Below are positions 9,334 through 19,402 of a DNA stretch of 64,000 nt, one piece after another. Both the position numbers and the translations under genes were made by a program. The stretch spans positions 248,001 through 312,000 of the forward strand of contig JARGSG010000072.1 in assembly GCA_030374805.1 (NCBI GenBank), written 5' to 3'. The notes under the pieces were generated by a model. The model was not told where the DNA came from and searched no databases. It worked only from the letters and a program-made list of their open reading frames with translations. Position 1 is the stretch's first letter, and every line of letters starts with the position of its first letter. This stretch comes from Gracilaria gracilis (taxonomy: Eukaryota > Rhodophyta > Florideophyceae > Gracilariales > Gracilariaceae).

Positions 9334-11082
9334 GATGTTGCACCGCGCAGATTGGAAAGTTGTTAGTCCCGGCACAACTAATGCAGCCTGTGAGGGGGGG
9401 AAGCACTCAAGCCTAGTATACTCGCTGACGTAAGGAAGAATGAGTTGTGACCCTGAGGGTCTCAGGTTACGGTTGGTACAGTACCTTGAAAGCAATCTTA
9501 CGTACAAAAGTATGTTTACGTGTAGGACGATTGAGAGCTGCTCTGACTGGGCGTCTCCTGAAAATACAAAGAAACTGTTTGCTTGCAGTCAAATCGTCAC
9601 GATTGGTGTAGTTCACGTGACTTGCGTGCTCGACTTTGCACGACGTGCGGAGACGTGCGAAGCGACTAGTAAACTTTACGGCCACTCAAGCACGCGTTCC
9701 GAGTTGCATACGTCTCGATAACCGCATTGAGTGCCAAACAAAACCGACACCAGCTCCCGCCCTTATCGATCTTCCGGTTTGAAGCAAAAGCGCTGATGTC
9801 AGTACCTAGCTAGCGCTTTGAGGTGCGATTTGCCCGACGGCGATTTTCAGAACCTCTTTCCAAACGCAAACACGCATACTCACTGCGAAGCGTGTTTGCG
9901 ATGTGGTATTACAGGAGACGCCCACTATCTCACGTGTGCTTCAGAATATATTATTTCCGTAGTTGTCGGTGAGATTGTCTAAGATGTGTGCAGTGACCGA
10001 CGATCACGGTGTATTTAACTTACCCCTGGTAACAGGGGGAGGCAAAAGTGAAACGAGTACATATCATACTTCTGCGCGCGATATGCACCCAGAATAGAAA
10101 TTGATTTTCTGTCATGGTTCTACGTGAGGTTATTTACACTCTCCCAAGTCAGAGAACGTTTTCCGACCAAATCAAGGCGAAAGGAAGAAAAGCTCCCACG
10201 TTCAATCAATATTTATCTGTGGATATGTGCTTCTAGGATACATGTACTTTTGAAATTTCGTCGCGAGTCGCGTGCATCCAAGTTGAAGAATGGACGACAT
10301 GCAAAATTGAGAGTCATACTGTACAAGACTCGCAATGCCTATCTAAAAGCGTAGCGCTGCATGGATTGACTTTCTTGACAAGCAGATGGAGCGTATTTTT
10401 CCCCAGGCGAGGCCGAGGGAAAACAGTGCCACCAGTGACGACGACAGCGATCGAAACGCTCTCCATGGAACAACAGTCGCATGCAACTTTGTACTGGATG
10501 TCCAAAGGTGAAGATTATTCTTCTGGGGATAAGCGTGTCACATGAGAGCCTCTCATTGAGAGGCAAGCACTCTATGTACACGTGTAGAGTGCTCGAAATT
10601 GAAGCACTGTCACACCCCGTGCGTCTAGGGTCTCCACCCACTGGGTGTGACAGTGCTTCAATGTAACCTCACATAACATATGGATGTGTAAGTACATTTA
10701 CACCTACACGGTATTACACTACGAATGTACTGTATGCAGAGTCTGCAATGCAGTATTATACGTTGCAGACAGTTTGGGAAGGTCACACATGTCTTGGCCT
10801 TAGCTTTGGACTTGAGATTGAGCCACCTTCGCTGTCTCAATTGCGAGGAGAGAAGCTTTGTAAGTGCTACCAGGGGTAGAAGGATGCGAGAGCTGTCAAT
10901 GAATTGCACAAATTCCCTCAAAAGGGTTGTCACGCAGTTGTCTCGTGCTTCCATTGCTCGAAAAGCAATCACAAGCACACCATTCCCTCCTACATGAATA
11001 AGAATCCCCATCCCCAAGATTCCCTCTAGCCCAAGACGAGTCTCTGTACCGCAGCTCGTGCTCCGAGCTTCTCTCCAGCAGC
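9334..11082. other. Intergenic stretch with a strong hairpin
   Basis: Lies between the divergent MFS and ATP-grasp genes and probably contains both promoters. It carries the 20-bp-arm inverted repeat at 10598-10662 (listed) and a smaller GCACTCTA/TAGAGTGC hairpin just before it (about 10566-10593). Short frames on both strands (for example 10124-10354 and 10658-11095) show no recognisable domain, and their ends differ between the arms. Confidence 0.5.
10598..10662. repeat. Perfect 20-bp inverted repeat, 25-nt loop
   Basis: ATTGAAGCACTGTCACACCC at 10598-10617 pairs exactly with 10643-10662. The mirror copy is 41516-41580. It could be a foldback transposon remnant, a hairpin RNA precursor or a regulatory structure upstream of the ATP-grasp gene. 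The sequence does not discriminate between these. Confidence 0.85.
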
Positions 11083-12582
11083 ATGACCAAGCCACAAAGC
11101 CTAGAATTGAACATCCCTACATCCTGTGCAATCAGTAAAGGCACGCCGGTCGCTCTCCCTCATTCCGCAAAGCATTCAAACTCTTCTTCAATCCATCCGG
11201 TACCGCTTCGCGATGCGTCTTCGGGCGCCCAACAACTGCGCCAAAGATCGCTCGAAGGCGCCAATCTGCTTATCGTTCAGGGTGGCGGGCCACCGCGAAG
11301 ATTCATATACGACCATCTTCGCCGTCGGGGAGTCAACGTATACATAATGGACGAGCCTCATACCGTATGGAAATCGTTAGCAGAAAACGGAGATCTCGCT
11401 GGTTTCATTCCTTTTGAAGTCACCGATCCCATAGACGTCGGTAACCGAGCAGCTCGCGTGCTGCACCAAGCTGGGTTGAGTGGCTTCTTCCACGGTATCA
11501 CCACGTACTACGAAGATGCGGTTTCCATCGCAGCCCAGATTGCTCAAGTGCAAGGCTTGGCAATGAATCCACCCTCCGTATACGAGAACGCGCGATGCAA
11601 ATATTCCTCGCGCAAAGTAATGGCCAATGCAGGCCTCCCAGTGCCTCGTTTTTTCGCCATCAACTCTGAGAGCGACGTTGCCAGCGCATGCGAAAATGTT
11701 GGATTCCCTGCCATTCTCAAGCCTTGGTGTGGTACTGGCTCTATCGGTGTAACACGCGTTGACTGCATGGAGGAGGCAATTGCGTCATATCGTACTCTCA
11801 AATTGGATTTAGACCCTGTCAAGGATCCGCTTTGGGCGCAAGGCTCACAAGTTTTGCTTGAAGAATTCTTAGATGGTGACGAGTTCGATATCGACATTTT
11901 GTTGTGTGATAGATGCGTGGTTCATGCCAAGGTGAGCGACAACTGGCCCTGTCAGAAGCCGTACTTTGCCGAGTCGGTTATGAACTGCCCTTCTTTGCTT
12001 TCACAAGAAAAGCAAGACGAACTTACTCAGTTGGCCGTCAAGACTGTGTTAGCTCTGGGTTTCAAGATGGGCTGCGTGCACGTTGAGGCCAAGTACACAT
12101 CAAAGGGGCCACGAGTTATTGAAGTGAATGGTCGCATGGGTGGTGGCCCAGTGCACTTGTTGCACTCGTTGGTATGGGGTGTAGACTTTGTGGAGGCACA
12201 TTGCATGTGCGCACTCAACATTGCCATCAGCTCTCGTACTGTGGCCAAGCCCATGAAGTATTGCTCGTGGATGACATTACAGGCGCCGTATTCCGGAACG
12301 GTTACTCGTGATGGGTGGCTTGACTTTTTGTTTGATAACGCGATTGTGCTTGATGTGACGTATCTAAAGAACAAAGGGGATAGAGTTGTTGGGCCGGAGG
12401 AAGGAATGCCCACGTGGATGGCGCTTATCACGGTGGGATGTGACAAAAATCACAAGCTTGGTTTTCAGTTACTCCGAAGCATTGTTACGGAGCTCGCCCC
12501 TGTACCAATTGGCACCCCAGACGGAGTGGTCACGACCGGTTTCTATTTCCCAGAACCTCCTTCATTCTTCGACCATTGCTAG
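11083..12582 (+). CDS. ATP-grasp ligase (carboxylate-amine/dipeptide ligase type), 499 aa
   Basis: An uninterrupted frame. The N-terminal region (about 60-130) has a Rossmann-like strand NLLIVQGGGPPRRFIYDHL. The ATP-grasp fold follows: RKVMANAGLPVPRFFAI (177-193), the lysine strand AILKPWCGTGSIGV (K213, Gly loop 217-222), hinge acidic residues E260/E261 in LLEEFLDGDEFDIDI, and the metal-binding end VHVEAKYTSKGPRVIEVNGRMGGG (E335, E347, N349, R351). The family joins a carboxylate to an amine through an acyl phosphate. The overall layout is like carnosine-synthase and bacterial L-amino-acid ligase relatives. Substrates cannot be read from the sequence. The gene is divergent from the MFS gene. 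The mirror copy (39601-41100) differs by two residues (S/C and N/K). Confidence 0.85.
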   Translation: MTKPQSLELNIPTSCAISKGTPVALPHSAKHSNSSSIHPVPLRDASSGAQQLRQRSLEGANLLIVQGGGPPRRFIYDHLRRRGVNVYIMDEPHTVWKSLAENGDLAGFIPFEVTDPIDVGNRAARVLHQAGLSGFFHGITTYYEDAVSIAAQIAQVQGLAMNPPSVYENARCKYSSRKVMANAGLPVPRFFAINSESDVASACENVGFPAILKPWCGTGSIGVTRVDCMEEAIASYRTLKLDLDPVKDPLWAQGSQVLLEEFLDGDEFDIDILLCDRCVVHAKVSDNWPCQKPYFAESVMNCPSLLSQEKQDELTQLAVKTVLALGFKMGCVHVEAKYTSKGPRVIEVNGRMGGGPVHLLHSLVWGVDFVEAHCMCALNIAISSRTVAKPMKYCSWMTLQAPYSGTVTRDGWLDFLFDNAIVLDVTYLKNKGDRVVGPEEGMPTWMALITVGCDKNHKLGFQLLRSIVTELAPVPIGTPDGVVTTGFYFPEPPSFFDHC

Positions 12583-13070
12583 TTTTGGTTCGCAGTGCTA
12601 ACAAACAGCCATAAAAGAGCCGTTGAGTACGTTCTGAACTTCTGACCTTCAACTTGAAGGCTTCAAGGTCGAAGCTCTGTGACGGGTGTGTGTTCCAACT
12701 TGGAACTTCCAAGTGTGTTCCAAAAATGCAAATCGTTCAATTTGACAATTATAGCCCGCCAGGCAAAATTAGCAGCGTTGTAAAACTGCATTTCCCATGT
12801 GTACTGCATCGCACAAAATACACCTGCAAATGGACCGCCAGTGAGTTTTGCTCAAGCGCTTGTGCTCGCGTTTGAGCTTGTGTGCCTCGTCGTTGGCGGT
12901 GAAACCGCCGGGAGAGAGTGACGTCTTGTGAATAGGAGCATGGCATTGGGTCGTTGGACGGCGAACCGCGTGCGCCTGATGGCGGACAGCTGTTTTACTA
13001 TCAACTGTCACTGCGACTGCGATGGGCGCGGGCGGAGCAATTGAGCTCCATTTGGAGCACACTGCTACAA
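12583..13070. other. Intergenic stretch after the ATP-grasp gene
   Basis: Contains short self-complementary words around 12645-12720 (CTTCAACTTGAAGG..., TTCCAACTTGGAA) that could form small hairpins near the 3' end of the ATP-grasp transcript. No gene recognised. Confidence 0.4.
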
Positions 13071-13074
13071 AAAG

Positions 13075-13690
13075 ATGATGGATGATGACAGCGCTGGTGA
13101 TACAGTCCTTTTGAGGGAGGAGACGTGGTCATGCAGATTGCACAGTCGCAAAAAGCCGACAGACTGGGTCCGATTCCCGGACAACGAAGACCTTCTCACA
13201 TCTGGCGCTGCATATTCATCCATCCTGTCCACCTTATCTCCACCGCCTTGCCAGTACGTTCGCATTCATGACCCATGATCGGCAAGCAACAACCCGCATC
13301 ACAGCCTGATCTAAGCATTGTAATTCTCACCGTACTGAGCATAGCTTCACAGAAAAAAACACCTCCAACCAACTCCGCTATGCTGAACGGAGAACAACTT
13401 CTCAAGTCATACCGCAGAGTCCAATCCACGTCATTCGATTCCCACTCGTCTACGCTCTCACCTATTACAACTTTCTCCCCTACAGCCAGATCTTCTTATG
13501 TGTGCAGTCCCTCCTCGCGCTTGCCGTATCACTTTGGAGGTCACCATTTCCATAACATGCGCCCTCTATTGACGCGACGCTCAACGGATATCCAATTCAT
13601 TCGGCGTACGCCATTTCGTTTCTCGTCACCACTACTCTTCAGAGATCCTGCGCTTTCTTGACAACAGAAGGAGCACAGCTTCGCGTATAA
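13075..13690 (+). pseudogene. Broken gene for a probable membrane protein
   Basis: Three plus-strand frames follow each other with single-step shifts. 13075-13278 ends on a TGA that overlaps the ATG at 13275. That frame reads ...LSIVILTVLSIASQKK up to a run of seven A at about 13353. From there a different frame (not opened by its own Met) reads NTSNQLRYAERRTTSQVIPQ, then a hydrophobic stretch RFPLVYALTYYNFLPYSQIF, to an in-frame TAA at 13553, and continues past it to TAA 13688. An extra A in the run would join the second and third pieces. The same A7 is present in the mirror copy (38500-39115). It is either a decayed gene or one hidden by homopolymer errors; family not recognised. Confidence 0.35.
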
Positions 13691-13870
13691 CCCAAACTCG
13701 TCTCACCCTGAGGGTAGAAATGAGTGTGTTATGCTACAAGGGCAAACGAGATTCGCTGTCCGGGTGAACGTTTTTCGTTACTAAATGCATTGCATATCGA
13801 AGTCACCCCCAACTCACAGCTTTCTGAGAGCACTCATTCCGCACTCATTCCACCAGAACTAAATACACAG

Positions 13871-15077
13871 TTACTGCGCAGAGCTCCCAACAATAAACAC
13901 AACTATGCGTTCTGCTACGGAGAGCGGTAGCAGTATAATATTCCATGGAAAGCCCAGTCCAAACGCTCTTGAGACTTGGAAATACATACCCATCGCCGTG
14001 AGCAACGCCCAAACACCAATTATCACCACGTTCATGTCCCGGACGAGCTTGGCGCTTACGATTCGTCGCCGCACTCCATAAGTCGCGAGCGCATGCATCA
14101 CTAACGCGCTTCCCTTCGTTGCTGCAAACACGCTGGTCACAGCTCTTACCAACATCCAGCTCACGCAGATACCCAAGTACCTAAATCCATATTTGTTCAA
14201 CACCTGCGACATCACAAACCAACAAAACTCACGGTCAGCATCGCTCGCACGAAGAATACAACACACATTCAAAATGTAAAACTTACGCCAATCCACTTCT
14301 CATATTCTCTCGGGAGTGCGTACTGCAACAACGCCGTGGTGAATGGTGAAAACATGCCATGAGCCACATCTCCAATAGCCGAGCCTAGCGTTATGGCCTT
14401 CGCAAATCGTACTCTCAACGTTGCGACGATCGCCACCGAAGCCATACTCAAGCCCTCCAGAGCCGCGGAAACGTTTTCCGGGTTGATAGAAGCAGTAAGA
14501 AGGACAAATCGTCTCACGGCCAGTTCAGAATGCTGAATCTGTTGCACGTCGGCGATTCCGTCACGATTGCGATCAAGCTGCGCAGGTGGAACGCACATGC
14601 CGATCACACGGTCAGAAGAAAGTGCCGGACAAAGAGTGAGCGCGTCGTAGTTGAGAAATCGGACAACAACATACCTTATTATCGCGTTCCAACGCGCGGC
14701 TTGCAACTTTCCCATTCGTCATACAATGCTATCAACGACAGCTTAATACGCTGCCATCCAAACTGATGCACAGCTTCTGCTGAAGCGACCAACGTTACGA
14801 ACACTCCTCCAAAGAACACCAGCATCAAGCCATAGGCCACCACCAGTAACTCCTGTGCATCGTAGGTTTGCAAAAGTTGCAATATTGACCCAACGCTGTT
14901 GCCGATCACCTCCACAAGGCGCTCAACTGCTTCGAACGCAGTGGCCACGTACAGTAAAAGGCCTGTGTTACTACTTGCCGTCGTAGACTTGCTGTGTGAG
15001 ACCTCATCCGAAGTTAGCTTGTCAACAAACGCTTGAGCGCTCTTTCCGCGTTGCCGAAGCGACTCGAAAGCGCTCAT
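13871..15077 (-). CDS. Membrane protein with EF-hand-like loop, three exons, frameshifted in exon 1
   Basis: Same gene as 37114-38319. Exons here are about 15077-14675, 14577-14287 and 14203-13871, with introns starting GTATGT and GTAAGT and ending GCAG. A run of three G near 14712 replaces two G in the other arm and shifts exon 1 into an early stop after YDEWESCKPRVGTR. The rest, including the loop DRNRDGIADVQQI and the C-terminal hydrophobic segments, is unchanged. Either this copy is disrupted or the extra G is a consensus error. Confidence 0.65.
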
Positions 15078-15753
15078 TATGCCCCAGCTGTTGGGTTCAC
15101 GGATTGGCGCGTCGGGATTGAGTCTTTCTGTGGTAGATGTTTGTTAGAGCCACAACAAATGGCCCGGATAGTCATGAGTCGTGAAGAGCGAAGTCTGTCG
15201 AAGGCTGAAGTTGCGTCAAAATTAAGAAAGCACATCATCATCATTGGCAGGCTACGTGTACGTGTACATTGTATACTGTACAAGGGTATCTAGCTACGTG
15301 TACTGCAGTTACACGTTTATCGTACGTGGGCGCCGCAGCCAGCAGCCTCTCCTTTTGGGTTCAAAATCGCCTGGACCGCGCAGCCGGAGCTTTCTACTTT
15401 GTAGACAACAAGCTGTCGTCCATCTCTGCAGCCGCGCGAGACGCAGCTCTCCCGACCGTCACCACCCCAAGCGCCAACGGCGCGCCTTTTATATCTCGCG
15501 TAGGCGCCGCCACACACGCAGGACTGGTGCCGTCCAGGGCGCTGCAGCGCGCGTCGCAGCCAGCGTCGCTGTCCGCCAAGCCACTCACGCCAGCTGCGTT
15601 CGGCGCCACGACCGCGGCATGAGCAGCGCGAGCGGATCGGCATATACGCTGACGTCACAAACGAAACTGTTTGTCCGACTCGAAAACTACGCGCTCCACT
15701 TGCGTTGCGACGGTGCTGCCCCCGATGTGGACCGCGCGCCCATCGCGCGTCGT
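15078..15753. other. Intergenic, GC-rich; no conserved gene
   Basis: A plus-strand frame at 15269-15622 (WVQNRLDRAAGAFYFVDNKL..., Ala-rich) is open here, but the mirror copy has a different run near 36777 and an extra tandem copy of a TAC/GTA-rich segment that break it. It is therefore not supported as a gene. Alternating CGTGTACA-like sequence occurs near 15253-15310. Confidence 0.4.
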
Positions 15754-16244
15754 TTACTGCTGCAATTCCCAGAATCGAAGGCCACGGCTAGGTGCGGTGG
15801 AGCCTACTACGTGGCACATCTGTTGTGCCGAGCCACAGACGGTGATCATCATGATGCGAGTGGCTGAGCTCGAGCTCCATTTTGGTCGAGCCCCATGGAC
15901 ATGACGGCGGCGCCGGATGCGGCACACAAGTGAAGTCCTCCAAAGTGTACACGTGCGCACTGCGATCGCGAAGCCAAACGACGGCGCTGGCGCTGCCCAG
16001 CGAGTTGACACGCGGAGAAACGCTACAGTACCGGGGAGGGAGGAGCGGTGCGTGGCCACGTGCGCCGCCACGTCCCACACGCACAGCATCCCGTCCGCGA
16101 CACCAACGCCACGAGCGTGCCGTCCGCGAACATGGCCAGGCACGTGACTGCGCTCTCGTGGCCAAGCAGCGGCTCGCCAACGGCGGCGCCGCGCTGCGTG
16201 TCCCACACGCGCACCTCCCGTTGATTCACTACAATCGACAACAC
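15754..16244 (-). pseudogene. WD40-repeat gene remnant
   Basis: Minus-strand frames starting at 16244 read EVRVWDTQRGAAVGEPLLGH and ESAVTCLAMFADGTLVAL, a clear WD40 blade. A second frame then continues with VADGMLCVWDVAAHVATHRS, and a third with NSLGSASAVVWLRDRSAHVYT. Two frame changes are needed within 250 bp, and the same breaks occur in the mirror copy (35929-36419). No upstream exons were found, so this is probably a decayed fragment. Confidence 0.6.
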
Positions 16245-16545
16245 AATCTATATTTGAAGACGTGGATCCTTTTCAGTTTCGCAGGCTGTACGACTTATCG
16301 GCACCCTCTGTTGCGTTTATCGTAGATTCTACATCTCTCACAAGTTCGTGGGAGTGGTGATACCATTAGTACTGAACGCGAAGAATCTGTACGAGAACGC
16401 ACTCAACGTGTAGAATGCACATTACCCTTTGTGCTCCTGAACATATTGAGGAATGAATGAGACAGATATTTATTCGACCGTCTGCAATCCTCCTGTTGCG
16501 TAATTCTGGAAGCTTGATGATTCAGGTTCACACTAATCGCAGTGT

Positions 16546-17941
16546 TCAACACTGTCCGCTGGGCTTCTCACCAGCGCAAATTGTACCAAGCGAGCGATCA
16601 TACACAAACTGGTCGATAGTAATACCGTATTTGTTAGATCCCTGAGTGGCATTGAACGCCAAGTCCTTGATCTTAAATTTCACAGCTCCCTCCAGAAAAT
16701 GGCAGACATCGCACGTGCCTAGTGTACCTCCTGTCGTCACGGCAGGATATGCAGCAGAACTGACCTTTCCACTAACATCAAATCCGAATTTAACAGACAA
16801 ATCAGCATGACAATCACCGACCAATGGAAAATTAGTGAACCCAACACCTACATACGGTTTAAGTCCGGCAAATATGTTAATTTCTTTTCCGACTCCCGCG
16901 TCAAAGTCCGTGAAACTGGCTTCGTTGGAAAAACACTGACTTATGAAGGTACGACGTATCTTGCACCGCCTGTGCACTGAATCCCGCCAATCCTGCTTTA
17001 AGCTCTATTTCCCTGTCCACATTCATGACAGCTTTGTACTTGACCACAAAGGTTGTCGAGAAGTCAAAACTTGCTACTGCGGTAGCGCCCATGTACACAC
17101 CTCCTTGGAGTTTCCCGAATCCCGGTAGGCTGAAATCGAATCCTAAGTAAGGAAGCGTGTGATTGTAAATATATACCTCCTTATTGAGGGAAACCTCACC
17201 ACTTTTGAAAGTTAGGCTAACATCTGGCCTTGCGTAGAGACCAATTTCGAACGTTGCACGTCCTCCCGTGCTTGTTCGGAAGATGTTGAAATCAGTGATC
17301 CCTCCATCATAAGAAATTGTACCACTTGGCTTTACGGTAGCCGATCCAAACAACTTGAACGGCCTGTTTGGAAGGGTTACTTTGTGCCTTTCGATGTCCG
17401 AGACTTCATCAATATCGTCCCCGCGTGAAGTAGTATCAAGTTGTTTGTCAATGTTCAGCTTTCTGGTTACTGGTTTCTCTGGATCTACAGAAATATGCAC
17501 CTCCGGAACGACGTTGTAGCCATATTCGTGTTCCGTTAGAACCTTTAAACCACCAGAAGTGAGTTCCACAGAGATGATTCTTCGAAAGACACATGGATCC
17601 TTTTCAGAAGCTGTATCTCTCAGGGGCGACTGAGGACATCCTATGGCATGATAATCTTCTTTGAAAAATGCAAGAACATTACCAACATCAAAATCGTCAT
17701 CATCGTATTCTCCACTGAATGCGATGCGGTGGTTGGTGCAATTCACGACAGAGAGCCCATCGGCTAGGAGCTCCTCCCAGAAAACTGTAGGTTGTACCAC
17801 ATTGGAGTGAGCGACGTAGGTATGAACGGTACCATCCTCTGAAGAGTATTGACCAGAGTTTTCGTCGTCACCAATATGAACATGGCTGCAGCTTGAGTAC
17901 GAAAGTAAAGCGAGAAGGAAGAAAGTAAAGAGAAAGGACAT
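16546..17941 (-). CDS. Secreted protein of unknown function, frameshifted copy
   Basis: Same gene as the intact 34233-35627. It starts at MSFLFTFFLLALLSYSSCS (signal peptide). Near 16930 this arm has five T (coding sense) where the other has four, shifting the frame to a stop after KSVFFQRSQFHGL; the remaining 3' part reads on from 16977 to 16546 in the next frame. Upstream is a TATATAAT-type box on the minus strand near 18040-18048. See the right-arm entry for the protein description. Confidence 0.7.
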
Positions 17942-18957
17942 GGTAGAACCGTGGGTTATATTTGCTGGACACTTCACCAGAGGGGATTGAGGACAGGGGC
18001 GAAGTTGGAGTTCTTTCCAAACTCAGAGGATCTGACGGTCATTATATACCATTTTTTCTTAGTCCGCCTTCTTTTTTTACGAACCAACCACGAAAAGAAG
18101 TTTTGAGTGTGCCACTGGCTCCTCCATAGAGTTTCGGAGCCCATGATGAGATTCTTCTAAATGAATGCACAGATTTATTGGAACGCAACGTACAAATTCA
18201 TAGCATTCTTTCTATGTATTCTGTATGAGTCTATTATGGAAAACGAACCTATATCAGGTTTGTACAGAATGAGCTCGTGCTTTCGAGATCACTCAGTCTT
18301 GAAGGTTTGAGCTCGCGCTGAAGTGTTGGCCGGTATGAAATGAAAAGCAATCCCAAACAGGGAACTATACGGATAAACAATGGCTTCGAACACAATTGTT
18401 ACTGGATATAAACGAGATATGCAATCTCACCCAGTCCGAGCAAATTATTCCGTACCGGCTGCCAGCCGGTAAGTTCCGCAACATGGTGCTCGGACACCGA
18501 CTAATCCGATGAACGGAGAATACAGGAATGTCTTGAGTACCTAGCGGCAACCGGGAGGCAACACGTTACTGTAGTCTCCAGAATCTGGAGTCCAGGTGAA
18601 CTTTACGCAGTGTGTAGATACCAGCCGGTATGCAACACGTTACTGACAGTTCTAACACTGGATCGTGGAGGTCCCTTTTGGCATGATACCGTAGTCTCCG
18701 AGCATGTTCTGCTCAGCACAACACTTTTTGCAAGCCAAGTTTTCATGCGGATCTTACTGAAGTTATACAAGCAAGAGGCCAAAGAACGTTCTTTTGCCGG
18801 CACTTCGAAAGAAGTTAAACAGCAGTCTAGAACTGGAATGGGACTCCAACAATTAGAGCTGGTTCTGAGAAAGGGCGCAATGAATTGCCGAAATGAAAAG
18901 GAGACGACCACGGGGCTCTGTCACTTTGTGGGTTTGGTACCGAAAAGGAGCATCTTT

Positions 18958-19041
18958 AGATTTGATGTCTATTATAAATAGATAAATCTATGAAGGTCTT
19001 GAGATTTGGTGTCTATTATAAATAAATAAATCTATGAAGGT
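18958..19041. repeat. Two 40-bp direct repeats, period 44
   Basis: 18958-18997 and 19002-19041 differ at two positions. Each contains TCTATTATAAATA and ends ATCTATGAAGGT. The mirror pair lies near 33133-33216. Confidence 0.85.
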
Positions 19042-19321
19042 TAAGAGAAATATCTTTTGGCTCGCTCCACCGTCGAGTCACAATTTAGTGTTAGCCTTTT
19101 CTCTATTCTGCGAGAAAGTGAACTCCTTTGCTTTTATCATATCTGCCGATTGGTATTTCAGAGCGCCTTGAAACTTCGATTTGTAGAAGCTAAAATTGGT
19201 AGCTTTTAAGCAAGACAAACATGACGCAAATTGGAGAGGTCGTTGCGATACCAGGGTCGACTAGATTTGTAGAACAAGCAGCGGTAACCTAAATACAAAT
19301 CAGAAGTTGAGCAGTTATATC

Positions 19322-19402
19322 TAGTCTCCGTTCATCCGATAAGTTGGTACGTGAAGTTAATAGATATTGTTACGCACCAACTAATCGGATGAACGGAGAC
19401 TA
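19322..19402. repeat. Foldback repeat, 31-bp arms (29/31 paired), 19-nt loop
   Basis: Left arm 19322-19352 begins TAGTCTCCGTTCATCCGAT and pairs with 19372-19402. A diverged single arm of the same family lies at 18495-18525 (CACCGACTAATCCGATGAAC...), so the sequence is repetitive. This would fit a miniature foldback element. The mirror is near 32772-32852. Confidence 0.8.

Noticed and set aside
10658..11095. 145-codon minus-strand frame overlapping the ATP-grasp start
   Set aside because: No domain, a different C-terminus in the other arm, and it would occupy the ATP-grasp promoter.
15269..15622. Ala-rich 117-codon frame
   Set aside because: Broken in the other arm by a short replacement and a tandem duplication, and several overlapping frames of similar composition exist in this GC-rich segment.
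18610..18981. 123-codon frame
   Set aside because: Lies across the short repeated words of this region and shows no domain; conservation between arms is uninformative because the arms are copies.
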